From the NCBI RefSeq assembly GCF_004006315.1, contig NZ_CP026530.1, positions 1,354,501-1,418,500 on the forward strand: DNA of 64,000 bases. Direction: 5' to 3'. Origin of the DNA: Nautilia sp. PV-1. GTDB lineage: Bacteria; Campylobacterota; Campylobacteria; Campylobacterales; Nautiliaceae. Both the position numbers and the translations under genes were made by a program. The notes under the pieces were generated by a model. It was not told the origin of the DNA, searched no databases, and saw only the letters and a list, made by a program, of their open reading frames with translations. Positions 1-11,700 of the stretch are shown here, piece after piece. Positions within the stretch are counted from its first letter, which is position 1; each line of letters opens with the position of its first letter.

Positions 1-494
1 GAATACACACTTCTGCCGTTACGGTGGCAGTAATGCCAGAAGTTGACGATGTTGATATAGAACTGGACCCTAAAGATATTAAAATAGAAGTAATGCGTGC
101 CGGAGGAGCCGGAGGACAGCACGTAAACAAAACGGAAAGTGCGGTAAGAATGACTCATATACCGACAGGTATCACTGTATCAATGCAGGATGAAAGAAGT
201 CAGCAGAGAAACAAAGAAAAAGCAATGCAAATATTAAAAGCCAGAGTTTTTGAAAAACTTGAAAACGAAAGACTTGCGGCAATAGGGGAAGCACGTAAAA
301 GCCAGGTGGGAAGCGGTGACAGGAGTGAAAGGATCAGAACATACAACTACCCTCAAAACAGAATAACGGACCACAGAATCGGCCTGACACTGTACAGACT
401 CGAACAAATTATGAGCGAAGGGCTTTTTGATGAAATTATAGATCCTCTTATTGCATATTATCAGGCCGAGGCACTGAAAGAGGCAGGCCTTTAA
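1..494 (+). CDS. prfA: Peptide chain release factor 1, C-terminal part (cut by window start)
   Basis: Class I release factor RF1, which recognises UAA/UAG at the ribosomal A site and triggers peptidyl-tRNA hydrolysis. The reading frame is open from base 3, and the residues before the first GTG (IHTSAVT, then VAVMPEV) match the usual RF1 core, so the GTG at 24 is internal and the gene begins outside the window. The catalytic GGQ motif lies in the stretch [16 protein letters not shown], followed by the conserved THIPTGI and the ITDHRIGLT segment typical of RF1. The stop codon overlaps the 3' end of the convergent gene by 4 bases. Identification is firm; only the N-terminal domains with the anticodon-like loop are missing from view. 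Confidence 0.96.
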   Translation, partial: IHTSAVTVAVMPEVDDVDIELDPKDIKIEVMRAGGAGGQHVNKTESAVRMTHIPTGITVSMQDERSQQRNKEKAMQILKARVFEKLENERLAAIGEARKSQVGSGDRSERIRTYNYPQNRITDHRIGLTLYRLEQIMSEGLFDEIIDPLIAYYQAEALKEAGL

Positions 495-1936
495 TTTTTA
501 GTGTCTTTATTGCTTTCTTTTTCTTCCTGTTTTTCTTTTAATTCTTTTTCTAAAACAATCAGTGCGTTTTTAGGCTGTTCGTATTTAGGATTTAATTCCA
601 GTGCTTTTTCAAAATTTTCTTTAGCCCTTTTGTAATCACCCATTTTATAATACACATAACCGAGCGAATTGTATGCTTCCGCTATTGAAGCGTCTTTTTC
701 AATCACATCCATAAGTATTTTTTCAGCTTCTTCAAATCTGCCCAAATCACCGAGCGATATAGCTATATTAAAAGTTGCTGGAAGGAAATCAGGCTGTATT
801 TTCAGAGCTTTTTTAAATTCTTCAATAGCCTCTTCTTTTTTATTCATGTTATACAATTCGTTACCCTTGTCAAAATGAGGAGCTGCAAGTTCTATTTCAG
901 TCTGGGGCATTTTTACCATGTCCGCATATTCCGGATTAATAAGATAATTCACATGTGAATATTCGTTGTTCGCATCATATATATCAACATGTGCATGCGG
1001 CAGCACGGAAACCGAAAAAATCTCATCCACACCTTCTGTAAATTCAAAAAACGAAATAATTTTTTTGCTCGCAGTATCTACAAGCCATACACCACAGACC
1101 CTTTTTGGCAGTTTTGTTATCGGCAGGCCGCTGAAAGTGGCGCTTTCTCTTACTTTTGAAACACCGATAAAAGCTAAATTACCCAGAAAATGCAGTCCTC
1201 TTGTAAAACCAGGCACTTCAATTACCTTTGTTATTCTTTTACTTTTAAGGTTAATATATGAAAGTGTCCCTTTTCCTGATTCCAAAAACCAAAGTTTTTC
1301 CTGATGCCATCTCGGAGAATGAGGCATGGAAAGACCTTTTGCCAAAACTTTATCGGTTTTGATATCAATTAACAAACCGCCCTTCGCTTTATTTTTCCTC
1401 CATCCCAAAGGTTCGTCACTTGAACCTAATGTAGTTACATATCTCGGTTCTCCGTCTTTTATACACAGCCCGTTTAAATGGCATTTATCGGTAGGCTGTA
1501 AATCGGTGATAAATTTAGGTTTCCAGATCGGTTTGAAACTGCAGGTGGGATCATATTCGCACAGACATGAAAATTTTGTATTTATAAAATAAAGTTTGTT
1601 TTCATACGCTTCCATTTCATGTATGTCTATATCGCCTGTATAATGTATGTTAAGAGGCAGATAACATGCATCATTTTTTGAATATTTTTTTATTTTGTCG
1701 AAATTATGAAATTCCCATATCGAATGACCAAGGCCCGCCCATAGTTTTACACCGTTGCCATACATACCCATCGGACGCGGCAGATTTATGTATTTAATCT
1801 CAAGATCCCCGTCTTTTTCGGAGATCATAATGATTTTACCGGTCTGATAAGTACTAATTACAATAGTTCTTTTTAACTGTTTTAATATATCTATTAAATT
1901 AACTGAATAATTAAAACTGATTTTTCTCTCGTTCAT
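491..1936 (-). CDS. TIGR03032-like (DUF4915-like) propeller protein with C-terminal TPRs
   Basis: 481 residues. Residues about 1-340 resemble the TIGR03032/DUF4915 family of conserved proteins, probably a beta-propeller, with motifs such as LPRPMGM, KLWAGLG and [19 protein letters not shown]. The function of that family is not known to me. Residues about 352-460 hold three TPR units (for example [20 protein letters not shown]), and the protein ends in a lysine/glutamate-rich tail. No signal peptide is visible, so a cytoplasmic location is likely. It is third in a unit with the giant autotransporter and the lipoprotein hydrolase, overlapping the latter by 26 bases, which suggests translational coupling. 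The TPRs point to a protein-binding role, perhaps linked to production of the adhesin; that part is inference. Confidence 0.7.
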   Translation of the reverse strand: MNERKISFNYSVNLIDILKQLKRTIVISTYQTGKIIMISEKDGDLEIKYINLPRPMGMYGNGVKLWAGLGHSIWEFHNFDKIKKYSKNDACYLPLNIHYTGDIDIHEMEAYENKLYFINTKFSCLCEYDPTCSFKPIWKPKFITDLQPTDKCHLNGLCIKDGEPRYVTTLGSSDEPLGWRKNKAKGGLLIDIKTDKVLAKGLSMPHSPRWHQEKLWFLESGKGTLSYINLKSKRITKVIEVPGFTRGLHFLGNLAFIGVSKVRESATFSGLPITKLPKRVCGVWLVDTASKKIISFFEFTEGVDEIFSVSVLPHAHVDIYDANNEYSHVNYLINPEYADMVKMPQTEIELAAPHFDKGNELYNMNKKEEAIEEFKKALKIQPDFLPATFNIAISLGDLGRFEEAEKILMDVIEKDASIAEAYNSLGYVYYKMGDYKRAKENFEKALELNPKYEQPKNALIVLEKELKEKQEEKESNKDTKN

Positions 1937-2762
1937 CTATATCCTTTAAAATTTTTTTCCACTGTTTTACCCAACAGCAGTGATGATTAAAATCTTTAAA
2001 TATTTCATATTTAATGTTTTTTTTATTTTTAAACCTGCTGAGATATGATTCAAATACACTTTTTTGAATAATCCTGTCGTCTCCGCCGATTAAATGAAAC
2101 TGTTTTACATATTGAAGCTTATCAGAAAAATCAGCCGGATTCAAGGACCCCCTTAACGGTGTGATATACTCGTTTTCAGCCCATTTTTTAATATCCAAAT
2201 TACCACAAACGGTTACAAGCAGTGAAATATCCTTTCTTTTTACCGCAAGTAAAGCCGCAACCGCGCCTCCTCCTGAATATCCGAACAAACGGTATCCATG
2301 AAGTTTATATTTGGATTTTATACTCTCAAGAGCCCTGTTGAAACTTGCAATAACCTCAGGTGAAAACCTGTAACCAGTCCAGTATTTCACACTGCATTTC
2401 GGATCATCTGTATACTGACACGGACGGGCCATGTAAATTTTACATTTGTGGTAATCCTGCAAAAAAAGTTTAAACGCGGTAGGATTTATGGGTGTGGGGT
2501 TCGGTGAGACGGTATCTGAAGTAATCCAAGAAAGACCATCTCCTTCAATATACACATCCGCTTTTTTACCTGCGCATGCGCTAAGATCACTGCTTACTGT
2601 AAAAATTTTAAATATACCTGTTGAATAAACCTTTTTTGTAAGGTGCTGTGAAGAGGAAAGCCTGTTAAGGGTTTCTTTCCTTTGTTCAACACTGGGAATA
2701 TTGTAACCGCATCCTATTAAAAAAAGCGCAAAAAATATACTTGATAATATATTTTTCCGCAT
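1911..2762 (-). CDS. Lipoprotein alpha/beta hydrolase
   Basis: 283 residues with a lipoprotein signal peptide ending in the lipobox LIGC (Cys18), so the mature protein should be lipid-anchored on the periplasmic side. The alpha/beta-hydrolase fold is indicated by the nucleophile elbow GYSGGG (Ser163), followed by a helix of small residues. An aspartate in GGDD (228/229) and a late histidine in FNHH (260/261) complete a plausible Ser-Asp-His triad. The substrate is unknown; esterase or acyl-transfer activity fits the fold. Its start lies 2 bases from the stop of the giant autotransporter gene, so the two are almost certainly co-translated. A role in processing or anchoring the adhesin is possible but is inferred from position only. 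Confidence 0.75.
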   Translation of the reverse strand: MRKNILSSIFFALFLIGCGYNIPSVEQRKETLNRLSSSQHLTKKVYSTGIFKIFTVSSDLSACAGKKADVYIEGDGLSWITSDTVSPNPTPINPTAFKLFLQDYHKCKIYMARPCQYTDDPKCSVKYWTGYRFSPEVIASFNRALESIKSKYKLHGYRLFGYSGGGAVAALLAVKRKDISLLVTVCGNLDIKKWAENEYITPLRGSLNPADFSDKLQYVKQFHLIGGDDRIIQKSVFESYLSRFKNKKNIKYEIFKDFNHHCCWVKQWKKILKDIDEREKNQF

Positions 2763-2764
2763 TC

Positions 2765-5700
2765 CTAAAACTTCCAGTCAAATTTCGCAGTTACACTTTG
2801 ATTTAACAGGCTGTTCATATTTTTGTTTACATTATAGTATAAATCGAATGTGAAATTGTTTTTAAAGTGTTTAATCATTCCGACATTCAATCCTACTCCG
2901 AGTGTGCTGTTATCAATTCCTGTTGTATAGAATACGCTGCTCGGATCACCTTGGAAATATGCATTTAATCCGTTTTTATTATTGTCGTAAACATAATTTA
3001 TACCTATATTTGAAGTAAATTTCAATGAATCGTCATGTCTGTAATTGAAGTTGCTTGAAAGTGACAACACTTCTTGTGAATGATTGGCGCTTTCAACTGT
3101 CAAATTATATAAATCGGCACCTGTTTCGGTATAACCTGGTGTTTTTGCATATCTAAACGTTCCGCTTATAATCGGAACAGCTGAGAGTTTGTCGCTTAAT
3201 TTGTAAACTCTTGACAATGATCCCTGAACATAGAAACTTTTGGATACATAATCAGCAGTAGCTGTTTTTCCTATTACGGAAACATAACGTTCTGAATGAT
3301 TTTTCTGTAAACCGATTCCTACCTGATAATTAAACATTGATCTGTAATCAATCACAGGTTTGCTTCCGTATGCGACAAAGTCATAACCTGAAACTTCGTT
3401 GCTCTGATCCACATTGTTTACATCGACTTTGGTATGGGAATAGAAAAATGCAAGTCCGGCGAATTTGTTCATGTCATATTCACCGTCCACACCCATACCG
3501 AATCCGTAAGTATTTGCGCTGTAACCGTTTTTACCGTCTGTGTCAGACTGTTTTGTGTTCATTCCGAACGGTTTAAACCAAAGGTATTTGTCTGTAAATA
3601 CTTTATCACCTGAGTTCAAACCTTTTGCATTGTTTTCCCTGTTTATAATCAGATTACTAATTATATTCATAAACTGTAAACTGAACGATGTGCTTGAAAG
3701 TGCTGAACCAGGTGTGTATTCAGGCGTATAATGTTTTTCCATAACAGTTTCAAGACTCAAAGCTGTTCCGTTGGCGTCTAAAACTGCTTTAAAGTTAACT
3801 ACAGGTGAATTGTCCACGATTTTAATGTCTTTAACGTTTACGCTCATGTTGTTGTCGGCGATTAAAATGTCTGTAATTTTTCCTTTTTCATCATAAAACT
3901 GACGTGCCACACTGTTGTTGTTCCCTGTAAACCAGATACTTACAGTGCTGCCTTTTGACATTGTTATACTATTTGCAGCATGCACTATAGGGGTTACAGC
4001 TTTAATTTTACCGTCATTTTTAATCAGTTTTGTATCAAGTTTCAATACACCGCTGCCTAAAAGTTTGAAATCGTTAACTTCCACCTGTCTTTGTGAATTT
4101 GCGGCTGTCTGTGCGTTTGCAAGATGTAAATACAGCATTCCGCTGTTTTCAAACAATGATTTAGGCGTATTGATCATTGTTGTTTCAATATATTTGGTAT
4201 TATTAATTACAGCCTGATTATCAGGCACATCAAATGCGGTATAAGCTTTTATAATTCCCGCATTTGTTAAGGAAATATTTCCGTCTGCGGTATATGCTTT
4301 TATAGCTGTGACTGTTTTGTTCTCGTCAATGTTATAACCGTAAATCACACCTTTGTTGGTTATGTTAATGTCTCCGCTTTCGGTATTTGCCACGATACCG
4401 TAAGAATTTTCGGCATTTGCATTGATTATTCCGATATCCGCATTATTGAATACATTAACATTCCCGCTGTGATGTGCTTCGGCAAATATCAATGTTGATG
4501 CATTGTTGTCTTTAAGCGTAATGTTTCCGGTATTGTTTATGTCTATATTTCCGTTTCTAAATTTGGTATATGCGTAAATTGCAGTTGCATCACCGTTGTT
4601 ATAAATATTTAACGAAGCGGTATTGGTAATGTTAAGATCAGCTTCTACAAAAGCACGTATACCGAATGTTTTTGTATTGTTAAATTCATTAATATTACCG
4701 CTGTTTATTATACTTGTATTCATTTCATATGCGTTAATGTCTATTCCGTAAGAAGCTGTTCCTTTATTTCCGTAAGCGGTAAGTATACCTGAGTTGTTTA
4801 CATCAATATTTCCTGCACGGGCAAAATTATTTACTGCGATATTTGCGGCATATTCACTAGTATTTGATTCAGACAGATTTCCGGTATTGTATATGGAAAC
4901 ATCACCGGCGGTCTGTGCCCCGATATTAATTCCAATTTTTGCTCCGCTGATGTTTATGTCCGCATTGTTATTGTTGATTGTTAAATTACCATATGTTGAA
5001 CTGGCCAACAATCCCATTACTGCACTGTCTGTTCCGTTCAAATCAATATTTGAGATATTGATTGTGTTTGAGTTTTGTATTGTTATATTTCCTTCATCGG
5101 ATTTTGCGTTTATTGCGGCCAGTGTCATATTGTCTTGAGCGCTTTTAACATCGGTAATACTGATTCTTCCTGAGTTAATGATATTTACAATTCCATTTCC
5201 GTCTTTAATATAAGCGTTTATTGCTGACGCTTTTCCGGTTATATTGTTTTCATTAATGTTTCCAGTGTTTGTAAGGGTAATATTGCCTTCATACGCAGTA
5301 AGTTTAAATGCATTTGCACTGCCGTTAATGTCTGTAATATCCACTAATGCGCTGTTTGCTACGTTTATATTTCCGTAATCTGTAATATTTGCATTTAATC
5401 CCGATGCGTCCCCGTTGATATCGTTTTCATTTATTATATTCTGACTGCTAATATTTATGCTTCCGTTGGTTTCCACATTTGCAACTATTCCGTTTGCATC
5501 TGAACTGATATTGCTCTCGTTTATTGATCCGATGCTTATGTTTATATCCCCTTTATGAACAGTGCCTGATATTCCGGTTGCTTCTGAGCCGATATTTTTC
5601 TGAATCACAGAACCGATACTTATATTTAAATCCGCATCACCCGTATCTGCAATTATTCCGTTTGCTTCTTCACTTACATTGTTTTCACTTATCAGTGTGC

Positions 5701-8700
5701 CGTTTATACTTATATTCCCTCCTGAAAAAGCAAGTATTCCTGCTGCCCTGTTCTCTATATTATTCTGTGTGATAGAACCGATACTGATATTTACATCCAC
5801 ATTATCTGTTTTTGTCCTAATTCCTGTAGCGTCATCGCTGATATTGTTTTCACTTATCAAACTGCTGCTGATGTAAATACTTCCATTCTTTTCATCAGCT
5901 GTTATACCGCTAACTTCGCCTTTTACATTGTTTTGTATTATTGAACTGTTTGTTATGTTTATGTCTCCGACATGTGTAAAAGCCATTATTCCGCTTGCAC
6001 CATGGCTGATATTGTTTTCATATATCGAACCGCTGCTTATATTTACATTTCCGTTATCTTCCCTTGCCATTATTCCGTAAGCTCTACCGCCCACATCTTT
6101 TTGCGTTATTGAACTGTTTGATATATTTGTATCTCCAAAATTGGAATAAGATATTATTCCTGATGCATCTTTACTGATATTGGTCTCATTTATAGAGCCG
6201 GTATGAATATTTACATCGCCGTTACCGTTTATATATGTAAAAATACCGTATGTATACCCCTGTATACCTGAAAGAGTCATGTTTTGACTGTTTGTTACTG
6301 TTACACTGCCGTTACCTTCTGTCAACGTATGAACACCTGCAATATAATTGTAGCCATTGTATGAAGTCACATCGGTTATATTTACAATGTCAGAATTTGA
6401 AATTGTCACATTACCGTTATTATTTATGTTGGCCTCTATCGCCACTATATTTATATGAGGAGTTAACGATACGTTATCAACATTTATAGATTTGGAATTT
6501 GACACTGTTATATTTCCGTCTTTTTCTATATTTGTTCTTATACCGTATACATAACCGTTAATATATTTTGCTGTAATATTGGCATCGTTTCTGATATTAA
6601 TATTTCCGTTTGTGAGATTTGCATCAATTGAAACAGAGCCTAATTTTTCATTTCCTGATGATGAAGTGTCTACCAGTTGCATACCTTCTCCGCCTGTTAT
6701 ATGCTCTGTATCCAACTCTCCTGTGTTTACAACGGATATATTGCCTTCATAGGCATTCGCAAATATATTTTTGCTTAAATATGTCACATTGTTATCTGAA
6801 ATTTGTCCTTTATTTACAATATTGATATTACCTTCCAAAATTGCTGAATATATTCCGGTAAAATTACCGTCAATATTTTGTGTTCTCAAGGTGCCGCTGT
6901 TAATAACGGTGATATTGCCGGCATTGCTGGAAGAATCCAATATATGTTTGGTTGAATTTGCATCAATGGCTACCACGTTACCTATATTTGAAACATCAAC
7001 AATGTTTCCTGTATTGTTAATATCAACATTCCTTCTTGAACCGCTGTAGGTAAAAATATTTCTTGTAATTCCTACACTGTTATTTAATTCCATATTTCCG
7101 CTGTTTGTAATATTGATGTCACCTATGTCAGTTTCCGCTTTAATTCCGGAAATATTATATTGACTGTCCGAACCGCTGTTGATGTAATCCATATTTATAT
7201 TTTTGGAATTGGAAATTGTTATATTTCCTTCCTGCACATTTGCCCGTATACCATAAGTATAACCACTGATGAGTTTATTGGTAATGTTGTTTTCATTAAT
7301 AATATTCACATTACCTGTAACCACATCCGCATCTATTGAAACGGATCCTTGTATTGCATTACCTGACGTTCCAAGAATTAAACCGCCTGTTTCTCCTATA
7401 TATTCTGCATTGAGGGCTGCTTTATTAACAATTGTAACATTTCCTTCATCAACTGTGGCAAAAATCTGTTTATTTAGATTTGTTATATTGGTATCTGAAA
7501 TTTCACCTTTATTCGTAATACTGATATTACCATCATGAAGCTTTGAAAAAATTCCGTAAGAATAACCGTCAATATTCTGATTAACAATATTTCCACTGTT
7601 TAACACTGTTACATTTCCTCTATAAACAGTTGCATTAATATCAATCAAATTACCATTATTTACATTATTTGAAATATTTCCGTCATTGTTAATGTACGCA
7701 TTTATACTTGAAGCTGAACTGTGAAGCCCTACAACATAAATATTTGATGTCGTACCGTTATTGTCTTTAAACACCATGTTTCCGAAATTATTTATATTAA
7801 TATCACCGTTAACTGAAACAGCCCCTATTCCAAGAGTTTTTTTCTGACATTTTTCAATTGTTAAAATTCCTGTGTTTTTAATGTTAACATTATTTTCTCT
7901 TAAAGTGGAAATTACAAAAATAGATCCTGCGTGAGATCCGTTGTTTTCACTTAAGTTGCCTTCATTGTCGATATTAATGTCACCTTTACCAAACGCTAAG
8001 ATATTTGTAGCGTATCCATTAATATTTGATCCTGACAAATCGCCGGTATTATGAATGTTTATATTTCCTGCAATACCGGCATCGGCATAAATATTTGCGC
8101 CGTATACACTTTCATTTTCCTGATCCAAAGATCCTGTATTTGTAATAGTAATGTTTCCGTTTTTTGTATTAGCGAATATAGAATAATTATTTGTTCCGTT
8201 TATGTCTTTTATGTTACCGTTATTTACAATTGTTATATTACCGTCTTTTTGAATTTTTGCACTTACAGCTTTGTTTGTTCCGCCGATATTGTAACTGTTT
8301 ATATCAGCAGTGTTTGTTAGATAAATATTACCATTTGATATATTAACATCTAAAGAACTGGCTTTCCCTGTAATGTTATTAAGTGTAATATTACCTTCAT
8401 TTAATAAATTAACATTACCCTGATTATAAGAAACTGCAGAAACAGCTTTAAACTGTGAGGAATTAATGTCTGTTATTGAAGCTGTGTTTTTAATACTTAT
8501 ATTTCCGTATTGGCTTGATGCGACTATTCCACTGTTATAAGTGCCGTTTAAATCACTCATCTTAATAATACCGTTGTTGGTAATATTAATATCCGCACTG
8601 TTGCTGTTTACATCGATACCCGCTGTGTTATTGCTGTCCGCACCGCTGATTGTTCCGCTGTTTTTTATGGTCAAATTACCGTATTGGGCATATGCATTGA

Positions 8701-11700
8701 TTCCTGATGCGTTTTTATGTATTTCGCTCAGTGTAATATTTCCGTCGTTTTGAATATTCAAATTACCCCTATAAACGCCGCCGTATATACCTCTGGCGCT
8801 GCTTATATTCATTTCATTAATCGCTGCTTCATTTTTGATTTCAACATTTACATTTGATGTTTCTGAATTGCCATATGCATATATTGCCGTATCGGATTTT
8901 TTCCCGTTTGCCAATGTAATAATACCGGAGTTGTGAATACTGACATTACTATCGGAATATGCACTGATTCCTTCCGTGAAACCTGATGTTCCGGAAATAG
9001 TAATGTTTCCGGAATTGTTTATATAGGCTTTATTGGAACCGTTTGCATAAAGCCCAGTGCTTCTTTCAGCTGTTATGTTTGTTTCATTTATTGCACTTTT
9101 GTTGATTATATTTGCATATGTTGCATATTTGCTTACAATTCCGTAAACACCTTCATGCTCATGATCGCTACTGCTAATATTAATGTCACTGATGTTTATG
9201 ATGTTCGAATTCGTTACTGTAATGTTTCCACCGTATGTCTGTGTGTTGATGGCGTCTACAAACGCTTTGTCATAATTATATCCTGTAACATTGCTGATAT
9301 TTATGGTATTTGAATTTGTAATGTTTATAGAACCGTTATAATCGGTATTTGCGTTTATTCCGTAAACACTGTTGCCTGCCGTGGAAATTTTTATGCTTCC
9401 GCTGTTTGTAACATTGATATCTTTTCCGTTTTCAATATTGACGTTTATTCCCGTTACTTTATCTGAAACATTGTTTTCTGTTATTGAAGTGGAATTTACT
9501 ACACTTATGTTTCCTTCAGATGTGTTTGCACTGATGCCGTATGCTTTCCCTGCAATATTTTCACCAGTAATATCACCGTTGGTGTTTATTATTATATTGC
9601 CGCTGGTGTTTACATCAGCCTTTATAGCATATACGTCACCGTTTATATCAACAGAACTTACAGAACCTCCGCTTATGTTTATATCCCCTTTATTCACATA
9701 CGCATCAATTCCTGTTGCTGATTTTAACACCCCGCTTTGCTGTATGGATCCCGTATCTGTAATAGTAATGTTTCCGCTTGATGTATTTGCCTCGATACCT
9801 AAAGATTTGCCGAGTATATTCTGGGCATAAATATCACCGGAATTGACAATGTTTATATTGCCTCCGTTTTTAATATATGCATTTAAAGCTGTCACATTGT
9901 TTTCAATATTTACTGCACTGATCAAACCTGAGTTGTTTATATCGAGATTTGCCTGTAATGTTTTGGCATTTATGCCGTTGCTGTAACCTGATACATTATT
10001 ATCAGATATTGAACCGCTGTTTGTAATCTGAATATTCCCGTAAAGAGTGTTTGCCTGTATTGAATTAACATTACCTATCACATTATTGTTTGAAATGTTG
10101 CCGCTGTTGTTTATACTGATATTTCCGTCTTCATTAGTATTAGCGGAAATATCATATGCACCGTATACATTATTCATATCCATATCACCGGAATTGACAA
10201 TGTTAATATTTCCGGCATTAGCGCTTACAGCTTTTATTCCGTTCATACTTCCGGATATGTTCGTATCTGTAAAAGAAGCATTGTTTTCAACATTAATGTT
10301 TCTGTTGTTTACCGTTGCGTATATATTACTGCTATCTCCCGATGCTCCCAGAACATTGCTGATATTAATTGTACCTGAATTTTTCACGATCACGTTACCG
10401 GTTTCTGAAGATTTGGCAATAATTGCATTTACATATGTAGATACGTTGGAATCGGATATTGAAGCACTGTTTTGTATACTTATATTACCGTCTGTGACAG
10501 TAGCATGAATATTTCCGGCGTAATTGACATTTTCAATTTTCATTGTTCCGGAATTGGTTATTGTTAAATTTCCGTTTGTCGTAGAGGTTTTAATATTATA
10601 GGCATTATTGTTGTTTGTGTTTATTATTTCAGCATCGGTGCTGCTTGAAATATTTATGCTTCCGTTATTTTCAACATCTGCTTTAATACCGTATGCAGTT
10701 CCGTTTACATCGGTTATTTTTATCGTATTTCCAGTATTTTTTATAGTTAAATTACCGTTTTGCGTATATGCGTTTATACCTTTTGCGGCATTTGAAATAT
10801 TGTTTTCTGTAATCGAACCGGAATTGATTATATTTATATTCCCGCCTGTTGTGTTAAATTCTACGGCATATGCGCTTCCGGCGATATTTTCAAGTGATAT
10901 GTCGCCTGTACTGTTTAAGTCAAGGTTACCTCCGTTGTCGGTTTTTGCAAATATTGCATTAACCTCAGAAGAATTTATATCCGTAATAGAACCTGTGTTT
11001 TTAATATACACATCACCTTCACCCACATGCGCTTTAATACTGTAAACACTGTTATTTATATCTGTAGTGTTTATGCTACCACTGCTGATTATATTTATAT
11101 TACCATTGACAGCATAAACATCTATACCTTTGGCAGTATCGGAAATATTGTTTTCGGTTATATCGCTTGAACTGTTAACGGTAATATCCCCGTCTCTTAA
11201 ATTCGATGCTTCAATTGCATATGATTTTCCATCAATGTTTTTAATATTGATACTGTTTGAAGTAATTATATTTATATTTCCTGAAGTGTTTACATCCGCT
11301 TTTATTGCGTATACATCAGATCCTATATCGGAAAAACTCATACTTCCGCTGTTTGTAATACCGATATTTCCGCTTAAAACGTTTGCATTTATTCCTCTTG
11401 CCGCATTAGAAATATTACTTTCATTTATATCGCTTCCGCTGTTAATTAATATATTCCCGATTTTTGAATATGATTCAATAGCAAAAGCTTTTCCAGCTGC
11501 TTCATTAGTGGTCAAATCCCCTTTTGTGGTAATATTAATATCACCTGAGGAAGAAACTGTTTTAATTGAATATACATTACCACCGTTTGAAGAATTAATA
11601 ATATTTGCACTGTTGTCTATACTTATTTTGCCACTTCCTGTAGAAGCAGCGTTTATTCCTATCGCATTACTATCGGTAATACTGTTTTTTATCACTCCGG

